Positions 30,494 to 42,184 are shown, numbered from the stretch's first letter. The stretch: DNA of 64,000 bases from Bactericera cockerelli (GCA_024516035.1 JAMCCL010000128.1:1-64000), one strand, 5' to 3'. Notes: generated from the letters alone by a model not told the origin. A program made the numbers and translations.

Positions 30494-31740
30494 ATACTAG
30501 CGGGCTACGCCCGCTTCGCGTGGCCAAGGCATGGCCACATTTTAGTTAAGGCATGGCCAAGAGTAAAAACAAAAGCAAGCTCCAGAAAGAAAATTCAATT
30601 TTAGTCCAGATGACTTTTATCTCGTATCAAGGTGTTAACTGGCTAGAGAATCAAAATGAAAAGCTACGCAGTGTATTACAGAGCTTATGTCAGAAAGTGT
30701 TTTTGAACTTTCCCCTCTCCTCTAGTCTAGTGCATAGATACCTACTTTGTCTCGATGCTTTTCAACGAATTTCGAAGCAGCAGTTCTCAAATTGTGCCTA
30801 AACATTATTTGCTGCTAAGTACACTGACGTTATAATAAAGTAAATAGGTAGGCTTTTATGTTTCTGTTTATACTGAGGCACTTTATTTTTATATTTCTTA
30901 CGAATATAATTATGTAGATGATATGAGAAAAAGATTATACCGCTATATTGGATACATAGATCAGAAGGAACTTAGTTACCTATACAATTTTAACTTACCA
31001 GTACGGAGAAACGGTAATACCTATATTAATGAGTGACATGAGCTCGCATTTATAAGAACAGATTATTTTGTTAGTACACCCCTACATCATAAAAATAATT
31101 TCGACGGACACATTTATGGGGAACCTCTGATGAAATCTAATTTTGACCATAAGTTGAGAAACCCTATTTTCTTTTAAAATTTGTTTCTTATTATTCCCCT
31201 ACATCACAAAAAAAGCTGTCTGCCAAATTTCAAGTCATTCGGCTCAACCGTTTTGAGAATCTTGCAAGACGCTAAAAATGTCTACCTTTGTCCATAAGTT
31301 GAGGACCCCTGTTATCTTAGAAAAGTCCATTCATAGTAAGCTTTTTCATCACTGAAAGAAGTTGTCTGCCAAATTTCAAGTCATTCAGCTCAACCCTTTT
31401 TGAGAATCTGACAACACGCTAAAAATGACTAATTTCGGCCATAAGTTGAGAACCCCTGTTTCCTTCAAAAAATTCGTTCTTAGTACGCCCTTACGTCATA
31501 AGGAGAAGCTTTCTGCAAATTTTCAAGTCAATCGGCCCAGCCGTTAAGGCTCTGCGTTGATTATCAATAAATGTTAATTTTTGGCCATAAGTTGAGAACC
31601 CCTGTTTCCTTCATAAAATCCGTTCTTAGTACGCCCCTACATCATAAGGGGAAGCTTCCTGCAAAATTTCAAGTCAATCGGCCCAGCCGTTTAGGCTCTG
31701 CGTTGATTATGAATGAATGTAAATGGATTTTATATATATA
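30494..31740 (+). repeat. Interspersed repeat with four direct internal units
   Basis: It starts ATATACTAGCGGGCTACGCC and ends in TTTTATATATATAG. From 31,149 it contains four tandem units of about 145 bp, each beginning TAAGTTGAGAACCCCTGTT and holding AATTTCAAGTCAATCGGCCC with AGCCGTTTAGGCTCTGCG. A short frame at 30,553-30,801 has no domain. This end-motif style is common in insect interspersed repeats. Its class (LINE tail or Helitron-like) cannot be fixed here. Confidence 0.65.
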
Positions 31741-31995
31741 GACTAGCCGTTTGCCCGTGCTTTGCAACGGGACTAAATCTCAAATTTACTAAGGCATGGC
31801 CGTACTGCTGGACAGCAATGCCTTTTTGAACTTTTTATAATTTTTCTAGACAAAGCGATAATGGTTTTGGGGGGGTCAATTCTGAGACATTTTTCGCTAT
31901 CTCTTACCGTTTTGGCTAAACAACTCCGGACAAACAAACAAACAAACAAACAAACAAACATAGGTAGGTAGTCCCTTTTTCTGTTTTATATATAG
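31741..31995 (+). repeat. Related short repeat
   Basis: It begins ACTAGCCGTTTGCCCGTGCT directly after the TATATATAG end of the previous repeat and ends at TTTATATATAGAG. It contains AAGGCATGGCCGT and a (CAAA)n run. The same edge style and the abutting position suggest a relative inserted at a TATATAG target. Confidence 0.6.
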
Positions 31996-32259
31996 AGATT
32001 ATATTTATTTTTATTTTTCTAGAATTTCTATTTTAAGGGTTTTCATTGCCACCATTCCTATATTCGGAAGTTTTATTAGGGTTCCTATTTTCAGAGCTCC
32101 TAATTTACCGAAGCGTAAGACGACAAAGTTTCTAAAAAAGAAAATTCTGAGCCAATTAATCTCTAGCACCAAGACTCACAAAGTTGACTAAATTCAATTT
32201 AAAGTTTGACACTCGACGTTGTCAACGTCCAACGTAGTTTTCAGGACTGAGGACTCAAA

Positions 32260-32599
32260 GGGCCGTATTATGAAACAGGATTAGTAAATCTAAGCCGATC
32301 CTTAGATTTTATATGCTAACCATAGGTATTATAAAACAAGATTTTCTGTCACGAAGCCTGGCTACAGCTGCGTTACGCCACAGAGTTAATATACAGCTAC
32401 AAAGCCAGGCTTAGATATGACCTCTACAGTAAAGTTGCTGTCAAGGTGAATGTTAAGGGATGTTGTTCACTAAGTTTAACTAATCCTGTTTCATAATTCG
32501 CCCTGCTTAGATAATTAGGACCTCTACAGTCGTTGTCAAGGTGAAAGTTAAGGTAAAGGGTCCACTAAGATTAACTAATCCTGTTTCATAATTCGGCCC
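32260..32599. mobile_element. MITE with about 30-bp terminal inverted repeats
   Basis: The left end GGGCCGTATTATGAAACAGG continues ATTAGTAAATCTAAG. The right end is CTAATCCTGTTTCATAATTC then GGCCC. An earlier internal right end (CTAATCCTGTTTCATAATTC at about 32,480) shows a partial duplication of the 3' part, where GACCTCTACAGT...GCTGTCAAGGTGAA also repeats. There is no coding frame. Confidence 0.75.
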
Positions 32600-32604
32600 T
32601 AAAG

Positions 32605-32880
32605 AGCCCAATTATGAAACAAGATAAAAAGTCAAGATAAACCAGAGACTCCCTTAGAGATTCAGGGGGAAATTAATACAGAAAATTGAGGACTTAAGTC
32701 ATGACTTAGCATTAGTTTTCCCCATCTAAGTTAATACGCAAAATCTAGACTTCGCTTGACACAGAGGTATTACGAAACCGTCTACTAATCTCGCCCTCAA
32801 TCAATCACAGCGCACTATAGACCGAGTTAAGGGACAGCCTGTCTTCTCCTAACTTTAATCCTGTTTTATAATTATTTCTT
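32605..32880. mobile_element. Second MITE copy, diverged
   Basis: The left end is GAGCCCAATTATGAAACAAG and the right end CTTTAATCCTGTTTTATAAT. This is the same TIR pattern as the adjacent 32,260-32,599 copy, with an unrelated-looking interior. Confidence 0.6.
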
Positions 32881-32884
32881 AAGT

Positions 32885-33815
32885 AACCATTGTGACCTTA
32901 TTATAACCAACTAGTTGCTATCCGCTGCTTCGAAACAGGTATTTTTTTTTTTTTTTAAGTCTTTAAAGGCAGAATTCTCAAATTTCTTGAGCTCTTCCAC
33001 CCAACCATCACATTTGTCTTAAACAATCACAACATGGCTGGAGTAGAAGTCGACTTCATGTCATTTCTTATTTACATTACCCTCATGCCTCATGAAAAAA
33101 ATTTCCTTCACAATCTTAACCCACAGGTACTAAAACATTCCGTTTGATTGACGAATGCTTCATTCCATTCTATTTATGTAATTTAAAATATTTCAGCACT
33201 AATCAATCAAAAAGACGATGATTAAGTTTGGGTCCAAAAGAGAGCATCGAATTATACCTATCACGTTTTTCGTTGTTGATAATTACTTTTTCTTAAATCT
33301 ATAATTAAATAATGCTAAATATTTGATATGAACCGAAAACTATGCTAATAACAGAACACATTAGAGAAAATCGGGGAAGAAATTACGAAAATTTCACGAA
33401 AAACACGCGCCAAAACGGGTCAAACGCTCGCGTGAAATCTACACACAACCTTTGCGAACAGCTCACCGAGATACAATGAGCGAGATGAAAGCAACCTTTA
33501 AAGCTTTCCATCGCATTCGCTTTCCAGACTCCTTATACCAGAGTTAGGAAACGAGAAACTGTTAATAATAATAATGAATACCAAGCCTTTATTACCGCCG
33601 TCTATGTTGCTTTGTTGCTCATAGATTGAAGTATTACTTTCATATTTTAATATTGTAATAAATGGAAATACATCCCGTCAATTATTGTTTAAAAAAATAT
33701 TACATGTAAAATAATAATAATTAATTTATTTGTTTCTAAAATGTACATTTAAACTTCTAAATTTCCCTCCAAGTACTATGCGTACTTTTAGGGCATTGTT
33801 TTACATTTTTTTCAG
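32885..33815. other. No gene seen
   Basis: Largely unique AT-rich DNA. A slightly GC-richer segment at 33,390-33,540 (CACGCGCCAAAACGGGTCAA) has no frame of note. Confidence 0.5.
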
Positions 33816-33819
33816 ACTG

Positions 33820-33945
33820 GGGGATGGGGGACTTTAAACAGCCTAAACAGGGCGTAGATCAGCAGTCTGGCTGGGGGACTATAAACAGGGAGTAGACCCG
33901 CAGTCTAACTGGGGGACTATAAACAGGGAGTAGACCAGCATTGGC
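33820..33945 (+). repeat. Tandem repeat, about 40-bp unit, three copies
   Basis: Units share CTGGGGGACTATAAACAGGG then AGTAGACC and CAGTCT. The first copy is diverged (GACTTTAAACAGCC). Confidence 0.75.
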
Positions 33946-34011
33946 TTGGTTCTGGGGGCCCTTGTCAATTATTAGCCTCCTTGTATGGACAGTGGTAGAA
34001 GTGTTGAGTAA

Positions 34012-36042
34012 TTTTTTTTATTTTTTTTTTTTTTCAAGTAGGTACTTTATTTATTTTATGACACATATTCACAAAGATTTTTGTTTATAATAAATGGGTA
34101 AGTTGATGTGGTCCTTTTGTGCATGAATGCATGTGTCGGACCACATTTTTTTTTTTTTTTTTATAAGCATTTGTCCTCTTTCAATGTAGGTATATGAATT
34201 TACTCGTATATTTATCTCTTTTTTTTTCTTCTTTTTACATCATAGTATGTTATTTCGAATCATCATTCTATTTTCATCAATAACCAACCATTCTCTTATT
34301 CTTTCTTTTAGTGCATTTTTGTTTTGAATATTTTTTATATCTTCGGGTATTACGTTGAAAATTCCGCTACCTACATACGAAAAGTGCTTTTTGGTGAGTG
34401 ATTTATGTCTAAGTGGTTGTATTGTCTGTCCAGTTTGTCGTGTATTGTAAATGTTTGGGTTTAGGGTCCAGGTATGTGAGGTATGTCTTTTTTTTATACA
34501 AAAAAATATTATTTTAAAAATGTATAAGTCGTGTAGGGTGGGAACGTCAAATAGTCTGTATAGTTCTTTAGTATGAAAAAGTCTGTCTTTTTTTAGTATT
34601 GTTCGTAAAAGTATATTCTGTGTTCGTTGTAGTTTTGTAATGATGTTCTGGTACGCTCCCCCCCAAGTTGTGATGCAGTACTGGAGAAGTGATTGTACTA
34701 GTGCAAAATATGATTCACGTAATACTGATTTGTCACATACTTGGTTGAGATTGTAAAAGATGTAAGTCAGATGTCGGAGTTTGTTTTTCAAGTTATTTAT
34801 ATGTCCTGTCCATTTTAAATGTTGGTCTAGTATAATTCCAAGGTAACGTATGTCTGTTTGTTTTTGTAGTTGTACAGTATTATTATCAATGTCAGTCAAT
34901 TGGATTGTTGAAGATGAAGGTTGTCCCCTACAGTCAGTTGAAAAAGTCATGTAATTTGATTTTTTGAGGTTAAGTTCGAGAGACATGTTTCTGTACCAGT
35001 TAGTAATGTTAGTCAGGTCTAAAGTTGCAAGTCTATGAGTTTCTTCCCAAGTATCTGACGAGTAACATATTGCCGTGTCATCAGCATAGCAAAATATTTG
35101 GCCCTTACTTATACCAGGAAGATCATTGATAAAACAATTAAATAAGCAAGGACCAAGTATTGTACCTTGTGGGATTGAGAAACAAGGACAATATACAGGG
35201 TCAGATATCTGGGAATTTAGTTTTAGTTTTTGTGTCCTGTCTGTTAAGTACGAGTCAAACCATTTCAGTACGTTGTCCCTAAGTCCTAGTTTTTCAAGTT
35301 GAGTTAGTAGTTTTGAATGTTTGACGGAATCATAAGCTTTAGATATATCGAGAAATACACCTAAAACTTTCGTTCCTTTGTCTAAGTTGTCATGTAAGTA
35401 GGTTGTTAAGTCTAGTAGTGTGTCTTCTGTACCTATTCCTTGTCTGAATCCATATTGTTTGTCTGTTAGTAAATTGTTTGTGTTTAAGAAGTAGTCGAGT
35501 CGAGTTTTTACACATTTTTCAAGGATCTTGCTAAAGTTGGTAAGTAAAGAAATTGGTCGATAGTTAGTCAAGTCTTTTTTGTCCCCTTTCTTATGGATTG
35601 GAATAATAATACTATTTTTAAAAGAAGAGGGGAACTTTCCGTCAGTTAAACTCAAGTTAATAGTATGTTTCAGTGGGTCAGTAATGTATGGTCCTATGTA
35701 TTTCATTATTTTAGTATTTAAATTGTCTTCACCAGGAGCACATTTATTTTTCAATTCTTTAATGTACTTGTGTATTTCTGTTGATGTTGTTAGAGAAAAA
35801 CTATTAAATGTGACATGTGTATTGTTTGTTGTGTTATATTGTGTGGTGTTTGTTGTTTGTGATAAGTTTGATGAGTTAAAATGTGGTGTTTGATGTCTTT
35901 GTGTTTCTGTGTTGTCTATTCTATCTGAGATGTTTTTCCCTACGTCTTTAAAGTAGTTATTCATAATAGTAGCAGATTCTAACGTGGTATTTAAACAGTC
36001 GTATAAAACATTGTCGTGTCTAATTACTCCACTGTCTGGCTA
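34012..36042 (-). mobile_element. 5'-truncated non-LTR retrotransposon
   Basis: On the minus strand the element runs from a short linker upstream of the reverse transcriptase ORF to a 3' UTR with AATAAATAAA and an A-rich tail at 34,012-34,035. An internal A-run lies at 34,149-34,166. The open frame can be extended upstream of the first ATG to about 36,041, where a stop occurs. No endonuclease domain is present, so the 5' half is missing, as in most LINE insertions. The nearly intact frame, unlike the damaged frames elsewhere, suggests a young copy in a well-assembled segment. Confidence 0.8.
34240..35964 (-). CDS. LINE reverse transcriptase (ORF2 C-terminal part), open frame
   Basis: 574 codons without a stop. 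Reverse transcriptase motifs appear in order: SIIIPIHKKGDK and NYRPISLL (about residues 118-141), QYGFRQGIGTEDTLLDL (170-186), catalytic LDISKAYDSV (205-214), IPQGTILGPCLF (264-275) and the catalytic YADD (293-296). Then come MSLELNLKKSNYM and a thumb/C-terminal part to residue 574 (ending near RIREWL). No zinc knuckle or RNase H is visible after the RT. The pattern (no downstream RNase H; FRxGxxTxD) fits the Jockey/CR1 group better than I- or R1-type, but this is from memory. The endonuclease that should precede it is absent. The protein would synthesise DNA from its own RNA at a nicked target. Confidence 0.9.
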   Translation of the reverse strand: MNNYFKDVGKNISDRIDNTETQRHQTPHFNSSNLSQTTNTTQYNTTNNTHVTFNSFSLTTSTEIHKYIKELKNKCAPGEDNLNTKIMKYIGPYITDPLKHTINLSLTDGKFPSSFKNSIIIPIHKKGDKKDLTNYRPISLLTNFSKILEKCVKTRLDYFLNTNNLLTDKQYGFRQGIGTEDTLLDLTTYLHDNLDKGTKVLGVFLDISKAYDSVKHSKLLTQLEKLGLRDNVLKWFDSYLTDRTQKLKLNSQISDPVYCPCFSIPQGTILGPCLFNCFINDLPGISKGQIFCYADDTAICYSSDTWEETHRLATLDLTNITNWYRNMSLELNLKKSNYMTFSTDCRGQPSSSTIQLTDIDNNTVQLQKQTDIRYLGIILDQHLKWTGHINNLKNKLRHLTYIFYNLNQVCDKSVLRESYFALVQSLLQYCITTWGGAYQNIITKLQRTQNILLRTILKKDRLFHTKELYRLFDVPTLHDLYIFKIIFFCIKKRHTSHTWTLNPNIYNTRQTGQTIQPLRHKSLTKKHFSYVGSGIFNVIPEDIKNIQNKNALKERIREWLVIDENRMMIRNNIL

Positions 36043-36214
36043 CCATCGTTCACGATGACACCACCCTATGATGATTTACATTTTTTTAAAAAATTATATT
36101 TCAATGATATTATTTCAATAAAATGCATCTATCAATAAAGTGAAATCTCTAATAATAGCTAGTAGACTTATTTATGCTGCCCTATTAGGAGTATTTATAC
36201 TAATGAGTCCCCTA

Positions 36215-36360
36215 AATTACAGCAGTTACTTTAGAGTCACTAATATGAGATCAGATTCCTGAATAAATAAAGACAAATTCGTCCATTGGGTGGAATTCGA
36301 ACCTACAGATTCGTTCCAGGATTACCAAGGCTGTAGATAAACCTATGCTCGAATTATGAA
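36215..36360 (-). repeat. tRNA-derived SINE, family D, copy 1
   Basis: Minus strand: CTACAGCCTTGGTAATCCTG, B box TAGGTTCGAATTCCACCCAA, then ACGAATTTGTCTTTATTTAT. The tRNA-type head is followed by a short AT-rich body. Confidence 0.6.
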
Positions 36361-36520
36361 ACAGGATTGGATTAACTAATCCTGCACTATCCCTTAACAC
36401 GCTCTCTGGTGGGGAATTTCAACCAAACACAGTGCATATACATCAGCTGTTAAGCGATTAACCAACTTGGATTAACAAATCTTGATATATTATATAATCC
36501 TTTTTCATAATTCAGTCCTC
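36350..36520. mobile_element. MITE of the 32.3 kb family, small copy
   Basis: The left end CGAATTATGAAACAGGATTG continues GATTAACTAATCC. The right end is AATCCTTTTTCATAATTCAG. It lies between two family D SINE copies, so one probably inserted beside or into the other. Confidence 0.6.
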
Positions 36521-36524
36521 AGTG

Positions 36525-36660
36525 TCACTATTTTGTGATCAAAGTCCAGAATAAATAGAGACGAATTGGTACATTGGGTGGGATTCGAACCAACGAACCC
36601 GTACACGTACCATGCTTACCATTGCTCTAGGGAAACCTAAAGAAACACCAATGGCAACCA
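36525..36660 (-). repeat. tRNA-derived SINE, family D, copy 2
   Basis: Minus strand: CTAGAGCAATGGTAAGCATG, B box TTGGTTCGAATCCCACCCAA, then ACGAATTCGTCTCTATTTAT-like sequence (ACCAATTCGTCTCTATTTAT). Same layout as copy 1. Confidence 0.6.
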
Positions 36661-36699
36661 AACAAACTGGGATCACTAGGCTAGTTAGTCTTGGGGCGG

Positions 36700-37315
36700 A
36701 ATTAATAGACATTTTTGCAATATTTCTGTTTCTCAACAATTTGCGTTCTGCTTTTGATAGGGAAAACTACTACTAAAAGAAATCTTTATCTATCACTAGT
36801 ACTAAGTTATGAATTCTATTATTTTCTCTCTTAAAATTTGACTTACTCGATTTCGTCTATTAATTTCAACCTTAAATTTTTACTATTAACCAAGAGACTA
36901 AAATTTTGCACAGTCTTATTTTGAGAAGCTCTTCTTTTTCTCTGTTTTTTTTTCAATGGAAAGTTAAGCATTAGGTTCCTGTGTGTGTTTCGCCCGCGGA
37001 GGAAAGAAAGAAAAATAGAAAAAAACAGGAGCAAAAATTCATTTCGTACAAACAGAGGAGACAAACATGACCTTGTTTTAGCAGTAATATATTATTACAA
37101 TTTTTATTACTGTGGTAGTCTGGTTAGTTACTGTTAGTTTGTTATTCAGAATGTCACCATCTTTATTTCTTGATTATTATTGTTCCCTTATTGTTGCTAT
37201 ATTTTTTTTTTTTTTTTTTTTTTTACTTTTTCAAGCAGTAATTAGATTAATGAGGTTTACCTTTCGGTGTTATCTTGGTAATTATTAAACCCTTGGCTTT
37301 TTACTTTCCTTATCC
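36700..37315. other. No gene seen
   Basis: AT-rich DNA with a poly(T) run of about 22 at 37,202-37,224 and no supported frame. Confidence 0.5.
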
Positions 37316-37319
37316 TGTT

Positions 37320-37815
37320 ATAAGGGAAGTATTGTATTCGTCGAAAATTTGACCCACCTTGTTTTTCACATTTCTCAACGAATCATAGCCTCAGGATACC
37401 CAAAAAATAGTTTTCGGCCATTGGTTCGTTCGTTTGTCTGTCTGTGTGTATGTGTGTGAACAAGATATCTCGAGAACGGTAAGAGCTAGAGACTTGAAAT
37501 TTGGTATGAAAGTTGATTTTTTATACCAGACACCACGAAATTTTCGGTTGAAATCGGCCGCAGGGCCGCAAATAGTGACCGCATTACTTTTTTGATATCT
37601 TGAACTTTTTGAAACTCGGGTCAAATTTACCATTATGAAGGAGGGAGGGTCCCCCACATGGACTAACTTTTTATTATTCATCTTAGATGGTGGTTGTGAC
37701 ATATCTAATTCAATGATTTTGAGGTGCTGATTACGAATTAGACATTTATTTTTAGCTATCTTATACCGTTGAGTCACCAGTGACGGAATTCGACTTCTTT
37801 CGAGTTATAAGGAAA
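37320..37815. repeat. Interspersed repeat with AAGGAAAGT-type ends
   Basis: The left end has TATAAGGGAAGTATTGTATT then CGTCGAAAATTTGACC. The right end has GAATTCGACTTCTTTCGAGT then TATAAGGAAAGTCGTG. The interior has TTCGTTTGTCTGTCTGTGTG, ATCTCGAGAACGGTAAGAGC and TTGAAATTTGGTATGAAAGT. It is similar in style to the 19.1 kb repeat (sensor-like 'GAAATTTGGT...GTCTGTCTGT' text) but a different family. Confidence 0.55.
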
Positions 37816-37999
37816 GTCGTGTGGTGTCACACCAGTTTATTTTTCTTCTTCCTCCTCTTTTCTCTCCCTATCCCCCCTACCCTTTATTGCCCTTTTTCTC
37901 TCTTTTGTACCCTTTTCTCCGTTCCCCTCTCTTTTTTGACCATCTTTTCCTTCTATCCTTATTCTCTTTATTTCTTTGTCAGTTCAGTAGAAAAATTTT

Positions 38000-38060
38000 G
38001 TCACCGAAAGGGAAGGGGTACGAAACTAGGCTTGCACCAGGTAAACCTGGGTTCGATCCC
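38000..38060 (+). repeat. tRNA-like SINE head
   Basis: ACCAGGTAAACCTGGGTTCGATCCC holds a good B box. The 5' half is not tRNA-like enough to be a gene. No body was followed. Confidence 0.4.
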
Positions 38061-40180
38061 ATTAGGCAAAGGATTTTTCTCTCCATATTGGACGTACGAA
38101 GTCCACCCATAAATCGGGGGAAAAATGAATAGTCTTTAATGTGATAGGCCAGGGGCGGAAAAATACAATAACCCTATTGTGATTTTTAAGATAGGGAAAA
38201 TGTCTTAAAAGGTTCTCCTACCCACAAAATTTGGATATAACCACAAAGAAACACTTTTATTTATTTTTAATGTTGTTTTTATTGTTTTTTCCTTACAGTA
38301 GGGAGTAATGGTCCCCGGCCAACTTATTTCAATTTCTCTCCAAACGGAAAATTATTTGCGGGCAAACGATAACCTTGCAGTTAAACGATTTCATGCTGCA
38401 AGCTTTTTGGGTTGTCATCCAAATGGATTTCTGAACAATGTTTTTTATGTTTAAAAAAAATTAATTCTTTTCCTAAACCAATTTCAAAGTTGGCTCGCCC
38501 CTAAAAACCACAAAATTTTATGTGCAATCAACCATCGTGAGGGAACTTGGAATTTTCCTTAAAAAGGCCATTAAACCCTTAGGAAACTGAACCTAGCCGG
38601 CTATAGGGGTTGGTTTAGTCAGTTTTCTGTTTATATTTCCTCTAGCGAAACTTTAGGGGTGAGTAGCGACCAGGTGGATGAAGGGGAAAAAAAATTCCCA
38701 AGAATCGGCGAAACGGGCGTTTCAAAAACGCTTCCCAAACTACTTCTTTTTACTTACCCTGGTTTTCCACACGAAGTGTAATTTTTTGCTGAAATATTAA
38801 AGACCAAAAAAATACCGCGCTACCCAAAAATTTTGTGATATACTAACACAAAACAAACTTTAATTCATTTTTATTTCTTTGACCGTAAAGCTTTTCCTTA
38901 TTAATATTCTTTAAAAATTTTTTTATCTCCTCTTTATCTTTATTTCCCCCTGAAATTTTCTTTTATTGCTCTCTCTCTTTTCTTTCTAATCCTCTCCCCA
39001 CCCTCTTTTGGGTATTTACAACATATCCTTTTCTCTCTCTCCATCCTGAGGGGCAAAGCCCCCAAAATTTCTCGCGAAAATTTCTTTTTTTCCCCAAAAA
39101 ACCAGTGCAAAAACAGTCAATAAACTTGAAATTGAATTTTCAATGTTCAAAATTTTTATAACTTCATTATTTTACCAATTTTTATTACTTATTTATTCTC
39201 CTATTTTTTTAAAGGGTTTTTAGGTCGCGACAATGCAGGTATTTTACTTTCTATTAACCTTCATCTACCTTTTAATAGGAATTCACTTTCTATTATCTTA
39301 TTACCAAATACAATTCCTTTTTTTCTAACGTAACTGGGTTTAAAATTGAAAGTTATTGCTTTCTGAAGTACCTACAATTTTTTGATTTTTTTTTTTTCCT
39401 TTTCTCTAAATTTGGTTGGGGTAGGAAGAGCTCACATGTGGAACCCTCCCCTTTTAAAGAAAGCAAAGAAAAAAGGAACAAGAAGAAAGCGAAGAAAATG
39501 ATGAAATTTCCTTAAATTTTTTTTTCATGCGTGTGGAGAGCTTTTAGGCGTTTGATTTTCCTCTAGGCCTTCTTTAACTTTAGTTCGGTGAGTCTTTTTA
39601 AATATGCAACATTTTCCAAGCACCTTGGGGGGCTTTTAAGTTGAGGGTCAATATCCCTTGGGATCTTAAGCTGTTAAATATGGAATTAAAAAAAGATTCG
39701 GTGATAAAAATACCATGCAGTGACGTTAAAAATAAGGTTAAAAAAAGGCTGCGTTTTTTGTAAAGGTAATTAACGCTGAGCACCTTCCAAAGAATCCCAG
39801 GATTGGACTACCTGCAAGATCTCATGCATCCGAAAAACCCAAAAAAATATGAAAAAGGAGAAGAAGGGTATTCGAGGATCTTTTCTCCTCCCCCCTTTAA
39901 AAAATTTGGGTTCTGGGATGGAGCACTTCACTCAGAATTTAAAATGTTCATCCAAAACAGCTTCGCACTTTCAATAAATGGAAAAAAAAAACCCATCAAG
40001 TAATGGGCTGGATAAAAAAAAGATTGAGTTGGCAAATAGGAATCTTTCCCTTAGATTTAAGAGGAACAGATACAAAGGATAATTTTAAACATGGGGGGCC
40101 TTACCATGAAGTTAAAAAAAAAAAACACGAAATAAAGGGACAAAATATTTTCCCCGTGTTGCTTCCATTTGGAAACAGTG
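38060..40180. other. No gene seen; homopolymer damage increasing
   Basis: AT-rich, with more and longer runs than the preceding 20 kb. Several 60-100-codon frames overlap on both strands without domains. The frames near 39,800-40,310 run into the hairpin-ended repeat and are not genes. Confidence 0.5.
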
Positions 40181-40184
40181 CCAA

Positions 40185-40795
40185 TTTGGGGAAATTTTTT
40201 AGAAAAATTACTTGTTTCTCCAAACCTCAACCGATTTTCTTCAAATTTGTTTTATATGTAAAATATCGTTTTTTCTACATTCAAATTCCACAAAAAATTC
40301 TGTATTGGTAAGTCGTGGTACTTATTTTTTTATTTTTTGTCCAAAATTTTGGTTTTTCTTGAATTCAGGCAAATTAAATTTAATTTAAAAATAAATATAA
40401 AAAACCGATGAAAAAAATCATATATATTCTTACAAAAAATTTCATCGAAATCGATTTTCCGTTCACGAGATATAACGTTTTTAAAAAGTTAGTGGTCAGG
40501 CGCATGGTTCTTTCACCCAAACTGTACTACGAATTGGAATTTAAAATGGGACCACTACAAAAGGGCTTCTAGATTGTGCAAAAATTTCATCAAAATCGGT
40601 CAAAGTTTCCGGATTTGCGCTTACAAGGAATTTTTACCAGACCGACAGACAGACACAAAACCAAATTTACTCATAGGTTATAAACGTCCAGAAATATAAA
40701 AAAATGAAATTGGGGAGCAAAAAAATTTTTTTTTTACAAAAACGAACACATTACTTTAGATTCTAATATTAAAATTTTTGGAAGTAAAACTGAAA
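40185..40795 (+). repeat. Hairpin-ended repeat, error-rich copy
   Basis: Contains ACTTGTTTCTCCAAACCTCA, ATTTTCTTCAAATTTGTTTT, TAAGTCGTGGTACTTATTTT, GTTAGTGGTCAGGCGCATGG, CCAGACCGACAGACAGACAC and the tail ACGAACACATTACTTTAGAT with TTTTTGGAAGTAAA. It is collinear with 19,190-19,840, and nearly all differences are small deletions. Confidence 0.75.
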
Positions 40796-40799
40796 CCAA

Positions 40800-42180
40800 G
40801 CAAACCCTTTTAGGGTTTCTATGGCGCCCGCGACCGTCAATTTTTTTTAGACCTCCCCACAGGAGATCGAACCTACGGCCCTGATTTTATTCACTTCATA
40901 ATCACCAAAAATACCGAAACCGAAAGTTCTGGGTTTTAAAAAGATTTACTATAAAACTTTGCCCTTTATAAATTTACTATTATTTTATCTTTACACCCGG
41001 GTAAAAAAATATTTCACAACAGACACGGCAAAATTTCAAGATTTTCAAAAAAAAAACCGGAAGCGGATACCCCCTTATAGGGCCTTCCCCACCGCCCCCC
41101 CGGAAAGGTGCATTTTACTGTAGAGAGGGGAGAGAGAGAGGAAGGGGAAGGGGGAGGGGAGAGAGGAAAGAATCGGTGACCGTGGGGACTTTTACCCGTC
41201 CCTTGACTATACTTTTTTTCAAAAAAAGGTGGCCACCCCCCCCGAAACTTTTGAACGCGACGGAATATTTAATTCGTAAAGTCCTAATAAAAGGAATTGC
41301 CCTAGGCCCTTTCCTTTTGGTCATATTTTTTTTGGCCCCGGTCGGCCCCTTCCCTTTTAGGCCATATTTCTTTATGTTTCTCGAGAATTTTAAATGGAAG
41401 CTATAATTTTTATTCCTGTTAATTAAAGTCCAATTTAGGCTGAGTTAATGGGGCTTTTAAATGTTTCAAAAACCTTATCAGGGGCGGAGTAGAGGGTGAA
41501 TTTTCAAAAACTGTTACACGCTGTATTTCACGTGGTTTAGTTTTTTTCTTTTTTTTTTTTTCATAGTTTCAAAATATTGTTTTACAACCATATAAAAATA
41601 AAAAAAAATATTCTTGTTTACTTTAATCAGGGTCATAGTAAGTTTTTTGTAAAAGTACTTTTTTCTAGTCAATTTTTCCGTAAATTAATTGGTGTTCTGA
41701 AATTGGCATTTTTTAGAGGGGGAAAGTCTGCATTTGACAAAATTTTTTTTATCTTGAAATCGAAAGAAAACTTAACGGATAAAGGGGTTCAAGATCATAA
41801 AAAAAGCCTTTTACCTTATTTTTTTTTACGACAGTGTCCTTAAAGTGGGTAATTTTTTTTGTATTGGAATTTTTGTTGTTGAGGAAACACAATTGGGCAT
41901 AGAAAATAAATAATACCTAATAAGGGAATAAAACTTTAATAAACAAAATAAAGGGCGAATATAAATGAAGTTTAATTTCTTCTAAAATTTGCCGAATTAT
42001 ATTTTTTTTTTCTCTCTCTTTCTCCTTTTTTAAAATAATTGAATGGTTTAATTTTCACCCCAAGAGTTTGGTTTGATCTGGTATTTTTTTCTCTTAAATT
42101 TTGAATAATTGATTTTTAATTTGAGACCTAATATTTTTACTATTTAAAACCAGTAGGGTTTTTTTTTTTTAAATTTTGGG
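40800..42180. other. No gene seen
   Basis: AT-rich sequence, partly smeared, with a GA-rich tract at 41,110-41,170. Small frames at 41,115-41,843 show no domain. Confidence 0.5.
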
Positions 42181-42184
42181 TTTT

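Noticed and set aside
37391..37777. 128-codon minus-strand frame
   Set aside because: Lies entirely within an interspersed repeat with ATCTCGAGAACGGTAAGAGC-type text; no domain.
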